From assembly GCF_905171775.1 (NCBI RefSeq), contig NC_053499.1, positions 85,040,669-85,104,668 on the forward strand: 64,000 nucleotides of DNA, read 5' to 3'. Position 1 is the stretch's first letter. The number at the start of each line of letters is the position of its first letter. The translations under genes were made by a program, and so were the position numbers. The notes beneath the pieces were generated by a model. It was not told where the DNA came from and did no database searches. It saw nothing but the letters and a program-made list of their open reading frames with translations. The stretch comes from Rana temporaria (Eukaryota > Chordata > Amphibia > Anura > Ranidae). Shown here in pieces: positions 63,006 through 64,000 of the stretch.

Positions 63006-64000
63006 TCTCTCTCTCTCTCTATTGCAGCCCCCTCTCTCTCTACTGCAGCTCCTGTCTCTCACTATTGCAGCCTCTCTCTCTCTCTCACTATTGCAGCCCC
63101 TTTCTCTATGTCTCACCACTGCAGCCCCTCTCTCTCTCTCACCACTGCAGCCCCTCTATCTCTCATCATTGCAGCCCCTTTCTCTCTCTCTCACACACCA
63201 TTGCAGTCCCTCTCTCTTTCTATTGCAACTCCTCTCTCACTATTGCAGCCCCTCTCTCTCTCTCTCTCTCACTATTGCAGCCCCTTTCTCTCTGTCTCAC
63301 CACTGCAGCCCCACTCTCTCACCACTGCAGCCCCAATATATCTCATCATTGCAGCCCCTTTCTCTCTCGCTCACCATTGCAGCCCCTCTCTCTCTCTCTC
63401 TATTGCAGCCCCTCTCTCTCTCTCTCTCTCTCTATTGCAGCCCCTCTCTCTCTCTCTCTCTATTGCAGCCCCTCTCTCTCTCTCTCTCTATTGCAGCCCC
63501 TCTCTCTCTCTCTCTCTCTATTGCAGCTCCTCTCTCTCTCTATTGCAGCTCCTCTCTCTCACTATTGCAGCCTCTCTCTCTCTCTCACTATTGCAGCCCC
63601 TTTCTCTCTGTCTCACCACTGCAGCCCCTCTCTCTCACCACTGCAGCCCCAATATATCTCATCATTGCAGCCCCTCTCTCACTATTGCAGCCCCTCTCTC
63701 TCACTATTGCACCCCCTTTCTCACTATTGCAGCCCCTCTCTCACTATTGCAGCCCCTCTCTCTCACTATTGCAGCCCCCCCCTCTCTATTGCAGCCCCTC
63801 TCTCTTTCTATTGCAGCTCCTCTCTCTCTCTATTGCAGCCCCTCTCTCACTATTGCAGCCCCTCTCTCTCTCACTATTGCAGCCCCTCTCTCTCTCACTA
63901 TTGCAGCCCCTCTCTCTCTCACCACTGCAGCCCCTCTCTCTCACCACTGCAGCCCCTCTCTCTCACCACTGCAGCCCCTTTCTCTATCTCTCATCATTGC
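63006..64000 (+). repeat. CT-rich satellite, part 2, to window edge
   Basis: Continues the satellite with shorter units: CTCTCTCTCTATTGCAGCCC and CACTATTGCAGCCCCT / CACCACTGCAGCCCC variants, 17-35 bp. Unit types cluster, and part of the order around 63130-63380 recurs at 63560-63680, suggesting internal duplication. It extends beyond the window. Confidence 0.9.

Noticed and set aside
1..64000. Host protein-coding exons, tRNA or rRNA genes
   Set aside because: No conserved host protein, cloverleaf or rRNA segment was recognised; all convincing coding sequence belongs to mobile elements.

Overview
This window is eukaryotic and almost certainly from an anuran amphibian, most likely a ranoid frog. 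The evidence is spliced transposase genes (GT-AG introns), full-length L1/Tx1-like and CR1 LINEs, a Tf1/sushi-type Ty3 chromovirus, a DIRS element, Harbinger, hAT, Tc1 and piggyBac-like DNA transposons, and TTAA-flanked repeats starting CCACTT that look like those I associate with ranid genomes. I recognise no host protein-coding gene, tRNA or rRNA. The whole window is a transposon graveyard of elements inserted into one another, and most boundaries can be read from target-site duplications (TSDs) and from reading frames that resume on the far side of an insertion.

Left part (1-13.8 kb): a decayed L1/Tx1-like LINE 3' fragment (1-1285); a piggyBac-like repeat end (to 1975); three Harbinger-type MITEs (2025-2725, 7536-8259, 8658-9323); a composite TTAA-flanked element carrying a G-rich minisatellite (3718-7418); an endogenous retroviral env/3' LTR remnant (9512-about 10330); and a DUF4371-type hAT transposase pseudogene (10825-13707) split by a solo LTR (12533-13184).

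Middle part (13.8-43.2 kb): I interpret this as one ZBED-type hAT transposon. Its promoter (13843-14234) is separated from its 44-bp-repeat leader (31267-33040) and transposase (33076-36351) by Harbinger elements. These are Harbinger B (14235-24623), itself split by a Tf1/sushi-like Ty3 chromovirus (16933-23629, TSD ACGTT) that in turn carries a MITE and a foldback insertion; Harbinger C (24629-28576); a reversed deletion derivative (28629-29604); and another derivative (29605-31266) containing hAT-like and Tc1 debris. A full-length L1/Tx1-like LINE with both ORFs open (36547-42804) sits in the hAT 3' tandem repeat.

Right part (43.2-64 kb): a small spliced remnant and a MITE, then a DIRS-like tyrosine-recombinase retrotransposon (44473-about 51216) whose gag is split by a CR1 LINE (46257-49324) and whose recombinase is cut by an L1-like LINE in minus orientation. 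That LINE is split by Harbinger E (51972-56406, intact spliced transposase) and by a second copy of the TTAA composite element (56423-60396), only 16 bp apart. The LINE then meets a hAT-type end at 61307 and a CT-rich satellite that runs off the window.

Functionally, autonomous-type components remain: an intact Harbinger transposase (E), an intact Harbinger Myb/SANT-like partner gene (C), complete LINE ORF1 and ORF2, and an open CR1 ORF. Almost everything else is frameshifted, nonsense-mutated or interrupted. All boundaries were read by eye, so a few bases of error are possible, especially inside tandem repeats where the assembly could also be wrong.
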